Below, one piece after another: positions 13,834-16,100 of a stretch of DNA of 16,100 bases. The notes under the pieces are model-generated. The model saw only the letters and a program-made list of their open reading frames with translations. It made no database searches and was not told the DNA's origin. The position numbers and the translations under genes were made by a program. The stretch comes from Lachnospiraceae bacterium (GTDB lineage Bacteria > Bacillota > Clostridia > Lachnospirales > Lachnospiraceae). The DNA lies in NCBI GenBank assembly GCA_014804285.1, contig JAAVAA010000039.1:20103-36202 (forward strand), given 5' to 3'. Positions within the stretch are counted from its first letter, which is position 1; every line of letters starts with the position of its first letter.

Positions 13834-14397
13834 ATGCAAAAGGGAAATTTATCAGCAGCTCAGGCACTGCAAAAATTAAAAGAGGGGAATCAGCGTTACT
13901 TAACTGCAATGACAAATCCCGGGGATGTATCACCCAAGATTAGACAGGAGACCTGCGATGAAGGGCAGAGCCCTTATGCAATTATCGTGACCTGTTCTGA
14001 TTCCAGAGTGATTCCGGAAAGTATCTTCAGCGCAGGCATCGGCGAATTATTTGTGATCCGTGTAGCCGGAAATGTGATGGATAAGCATCAGCTTGGCAGT
14101 ATTGAATATGCTGCAGGACATTTGGGATCAAAACTGGTGGTTGTGTTAGGACATGAGCACTGCGGAGCAGTAGGCGCAGCAATGCAGGGAGAACCGGATG
14201 GGTTCGTGAAATACATAACAGATGAAATTCGTAAGGCAATCGGTGATGAGAAGGATGAATATCGTGCATGCTGCCTGAATGTTGAAAAGGGAGTATCCGT
14301 AATCAAAGAAAGTCTTGAGATTTCCGAAGATGATGATCTTAAGGTATGTGGTGCTTTTTACCATATTGGAAGTGGAGAAGTTGAGTTTCTTAGCTAA
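13834..14397 (+). CDS. Beta-class carbonic anhydrase
   Basis: A 187-residue cytosolic zinc enzyme that interconverts CO2 and bicarbonate. The start at 13834 follows GGAGG by 5 nt; the in-frame ATG at 13822 overlaps that site and is unlikely. Zinc ligands are C54, H107 and C110 (TCSDSR and GHEHCGA), with the D56-R58 dyad intact, all typical of the beta class. RVAGN at about 76-80 and SIEYAAGHL are further conserved parts. Its length is a little under the usual 190-230, with a short C-terminus. In strict anaerobes such enzymes supply bicarbonate for carboxylases and help in pH balance. It is monocistronic, with its own promoter and a strong terminator. Confidence 0.93.
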   Translation: MQKGNLSAAQALQKLKEGNQRYLTAMTNPGDVSPKIRQETCDEGQSPYAIIVTCSDSRVIPESIFSAGIGELFVIRVAGNVMDKHQLGSIEYAAGHLGSKLVVVLGHEHCGAVGAAMQGEPDGFVKYITDEIRKAIGDEKDEYRACCLNVEKGVSVIKESLEISEDDDLKVCGAFYHIGSGEVEFLS

Positions 14398-14441
14398 ATC
14401 TAGATTTAACAGAATGCATCATTGAATAATTGTTGAATGGA

Positions 14442-14479
14442 ACTGCCCTTTGTCAATGAAAGACAAAGGGCAGTATTTT
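14442..14479 (+). terminator. Strong intrinsic terminator after the carbonic anhydrase gene
   Basis: ACTGCCCTTTGTC at 14442-14454 pairs perfectly with GACAAAGGGCAGT at 14462-14474 over a 7-nt loop, followed by ATTTTG. It starts 45 nt after the stop codon. On the minus strand no T-run follows, so it mainly serves the plus-strand gene. Confidence 0.85.
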
Positions 14480-14521
14480 GCTGATAAATACTGAATTTGT
14501 TGGGAATTTTAAAAAATTAAA

Positions 14522-15148
14522 TCAAAATTTTATCTTTTCGCCTGACTGCATAAAGAAACAGTCACCATGATAAAGCTCCCTGTCATACAGACGAACCAGA
14601 ATTTCCTGCATACGTTGGTTCAGAATGTGATAGCAGATCTGCTTTGCCCAGGGAATTCCCTGAATATAGTCCTTTTGCTTATCGTTCAATTCTCCCAGAA
14701 GGCATTCAAAAGCGGCAGGCTCCATAAGACCGAAACCGCAGGAAACATAGGCAGAAGAGGGATTTGTCTCAATCTTTCGGCTCAAAAAGCCGGAAAAGCT
14801 GTTTGAGGGATTGAAAGTGATTTCTTTCCAGTAAATAATGTCATGCTCATCGGAAGAAAGTGTTACCTTCCGAAAGCTGGCCTTTCCATATTTATCATAT
14901 TCTTTTACAAACATGGACTTTTCTACGCCGCCACCGTTACCGGGTTCCGAAAGGCGTATAACTCCGGTATCAAGCAGATGATTCCATACTGTTTGTTGAA
15001 CCTTTGCATAGGGAGTAGGAAAAGCAAGCTGCTCCATAATCTGCTTTACCGAATAACCTAAGTCCGCCAGATGGCGGATTGCTCCGCCGGAGGCGTTTTC
15101 AAAGGTAAAGCCGGAAAGTGCATTTTTGAAATAGTCCTGTTCCGCCAT
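14522..15148 (-). CDS. Conserved hypothetical protein, possible winged-helix N-terminus
   Basis: A 208-residue protein read from ATG 15148 (MAEQDYF), 5 nt after GGAGG; a TTG four codons earlier overlaps the ribosome site and is rejected. I do not recognise a named family. Residues about 20-70 (GGAIRHLADLGYSVKQIMEQ, then WNHLLDTGVIRLSE) look like a helix-turn-helix or winged-helix fold. The middle (about 75-135) is charged and includes YWKEITFNPSNSFSGFL. The remainder is helical with scattered Cys, Tyr and Trp. No signal peptide or membrane segment is seen. It is alone, with its own promoter, between carbonic anhydrase and nfo on the opposite strand. Regulation is the only reasonable guess, and it is weak. 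Confidence 0.7.
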   Translation of the reverse strand: MAEQDYFKNALSGFTFENASGGAIRHLADLGYSVKQIMEQLAFPTPYAKVQQTVWNHLLDTGVIRLSEPGNGGGVEKSMFVKEYDKYGKASFRKVTLSSDEHDIIYWKEITFNPSNSFSGFLSRKIETNPSSAYVSCGFGLMEPAAFECLLGELNDKQKDYIQGIPWAKQICYHILNQRMQEILVRLYDRELYHGDCFFMQSGEKIKF

Positions 15149-15193
15149 CTTGTCCTCCAAGTATATTTTCTGAATGTCTTTTCTGCTTCATCA

Positions 15194-15223
15194 ATTTTAT
15201 TATGTTGCTGATAGTGGTGTCAA
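15194..15223 (-). promoter_or_regulatory. Promoter of the hypothetical gene
   Basis: On the minus strand, a perfect TTGACA (complement of 15218-15223) is followed after 18 bp by TAAAAT (complement of 15194-15199); TAATAA, 15 bp from the -35, is an alternative -10. The leader is about 40 nt. Confidence 0.55.
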
Positions 15224-15249
15224 GGTAAAGACATTATAGGAATCTTCCC

Positions 15250-15278
15250 TTGTTGCTTTTTGATAATTACGGTATAAT
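15250..15278 (+). promoter_or_regulatory. Promoter of nfo
   Basis: TTGTTG at 15250-15255, a 17-bp spacer and a perfect TATAAT at 15273-15278. Initiation near 15285 leaves a leader of about 30 nt containing AGGAGG at 15300-15305. Confidence 0.7.
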
Positions 15279-15314
15279 GATGTGCAAGTCAGAATGTACA
15301 GGAGGAAGAGCAGA

Positions 15315-16100
15315 ATGCTGACCATAGGAACCCATATGTCCATTGCGGGAGGAATTGCGCAGACCGCGGAAAATGTTGTTAAGATGGAAGCAAATACCAT
15401 GCAGATATTCAGTCGTAATCCGAGGGGATCCGGCTATCGGGTATATGGGGAGGAAGAAATAGAGAAATTTCAGCAAATACGCAGGGAAAACAAATTTGGT
15501 CCCTTGCTTGCCCATGCACCATATACTTTAAATCTTGCTAGCGGAACGGAGAAAACCTATGAGTTCGCCTGCATGGTCATTCGAGAGGATATCATGCGGA
15601 TGGATCAGCTGGGAATAGAAAATCTGGTTTTTCATCCGGGAAGCCATACCGGAATCGGCAAGGAAGCAGGTATTCAAAATATTGTCAAAGGACTGAACAT
15701 GGCTCTTACCGGGCAGGAGAATATCACAGTTCTTTTGGAAACGATGTCGGGAAAAGGAACAGAGATTGGAGATCGGTTTGAAGAATTGAGGGCGATTCGG
15801 GACGGCGTATACTATCCGGAGCGGATCGGAATTTGTCTGGATACCTGTCACGTGTTTGCCGCCGGATACGATATTATCAATGATTTGGATGGCGTGCTTG
15901 AGGAATTTGACCGTATTTTGGGATTGCCATTGCTCCGGGCAATTCATTTAAATGACAGTATGATGCCCTATAATTCCCACAAAGATCGTCATGCGGTGAT
16001 CGGGGGAGGCCAGATCGGCATGGAAGCATTACTTCGTGTGATGGAACATCCGCTTCTTTCGGATATCCCTTTTTATCTGGAAACACCCTTAGATGACCAG
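15315..16100 (+). CDS. nfo: Deoxyribonuclease IV / AP endonuclease Nfo (3' end beyond window)
   Basis: The frame from ATG 15315 stays open to the window end, giving 262 codons; endonuclease IV is normally about 275-285 residues, so only the last 15-20 are missing. The enzyme cuts 5' of abasic sites and removes 3' blocking groups in base-excision repair. The three-zinc site residues are visible: H67 (AHAPYTLN), H107 (FHPGSH), E142 (LLETMSGKGTEIG), D176 and H179 (LDTCHVFAAGYD), then the HLNDS and HKDRHAVIGGGQIG motifs. Their numbering runs two to three below E. coli Nfo, as expected. AGGAGG is 9 nt upstream of the start. It has its own promoter and is divergent from the hypothetical gene. Confidence 0.95.
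   Translation, partial: MLTIGTHMSIAGGIAQTAENVVKMEANTMQIFSRNPRGSGYRVYGEEEIEKFQQIRRENKFGPLLAHAPYTLNLASGTEKTYEFACMVIREDIMRMDQLGIENLVFHPGSHTGIGKEAGIQNIVKGLNMALTGQENITVLLETMSGKGTEIGDRFEELRAIRDGVYYPERIGICLDTCHVFAAGYDIINDLDGVLEEFDRILGLPLLRAIHLNDSMMPYNSHKDRHAVIGGGQIGMEALLRVMEHPLLSDIPFYLETPLDDQ

Overview
The window looks like a chromosomal segment of a low-to-mid GC anaerobic Firmicute, most likely a Clostridia/Lachnospiraceae gut bacterium. The reasons are strong AGGAGG ribosome sites, family types such as CD3324 and RNHCP proteins, a RlmD-type methylase with a Firmicute-style TRAM domain, and sigma-A-like promoters. This placement is inference from gene style; no rRNA is present. No tRNA, rRNA, CRISPR array, IS element or integrase was seen.

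Layout. (1) Positions 1-640: the 3' end of a DUF2804 gene meets, tail to tail, the N-terminal half of an NMT1/SsuA-like ABC substrate-binding lipoprotein gene (minus strand). Its second half is missing, so it is a truncated pseudogene. (2) Positions 640-800: a divergent control region with a near-perfect 12-bp inverted repeat and a compact palindrome. (3) Positions 800-6346: a tightly packed operon encoding an SPFH protein with three zinc ribbons, a zinc-ribbon membrane protein, and a membrane protein with a Tim44/NTF2-like domain and a zinc ribbon. Together they resemble Bacillus subtilis YdjI-YdjG-YdjH. The helicase gene pcrA follows 2 nt later. (4) Positions 6478-8358: a small acidic membrane protein, a strong terminator, and the rRNA methylase rlmD.

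(5) Positions 8395-9400: a small accessory-looking cassette, CD3324-family protein plus RNHCP protein. It has its own promoter and a leader with a 9-codon mini-ORF followed by competing hairpins, one of which sequesters the CD3324 Shine-Dalgarno. This looks like an erm/cat-type translational attenuator and is the most interesting signal in the window. (6) Positions 9461-12859: an orphan dCache chemoreceptor with a near-consensus promoter, then peptidase T. (7) Positions 12871-16100: a metallo-beta-lactamase-fold hydrolase (minus), beta-carbonic anhydrase (plus), an unrecognised 208-residue protein (minus), and endonuclease IV (plus), which runs off the window end.

Most genes are housekeeping (DNA repair helicase and AP endonuclease, rRNA modification, peptide turnover, CO2/bicarbonate exchange). 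The two parts that may form less-described systems are the SPFH/zinc-ribbon membrane operon linked to pcrA without a visible PspA gene, and the attenuator-controlled CD3324-RNHCP pair. Coordinates and motif positions were read by eye; no database search, folding or alignment was run.
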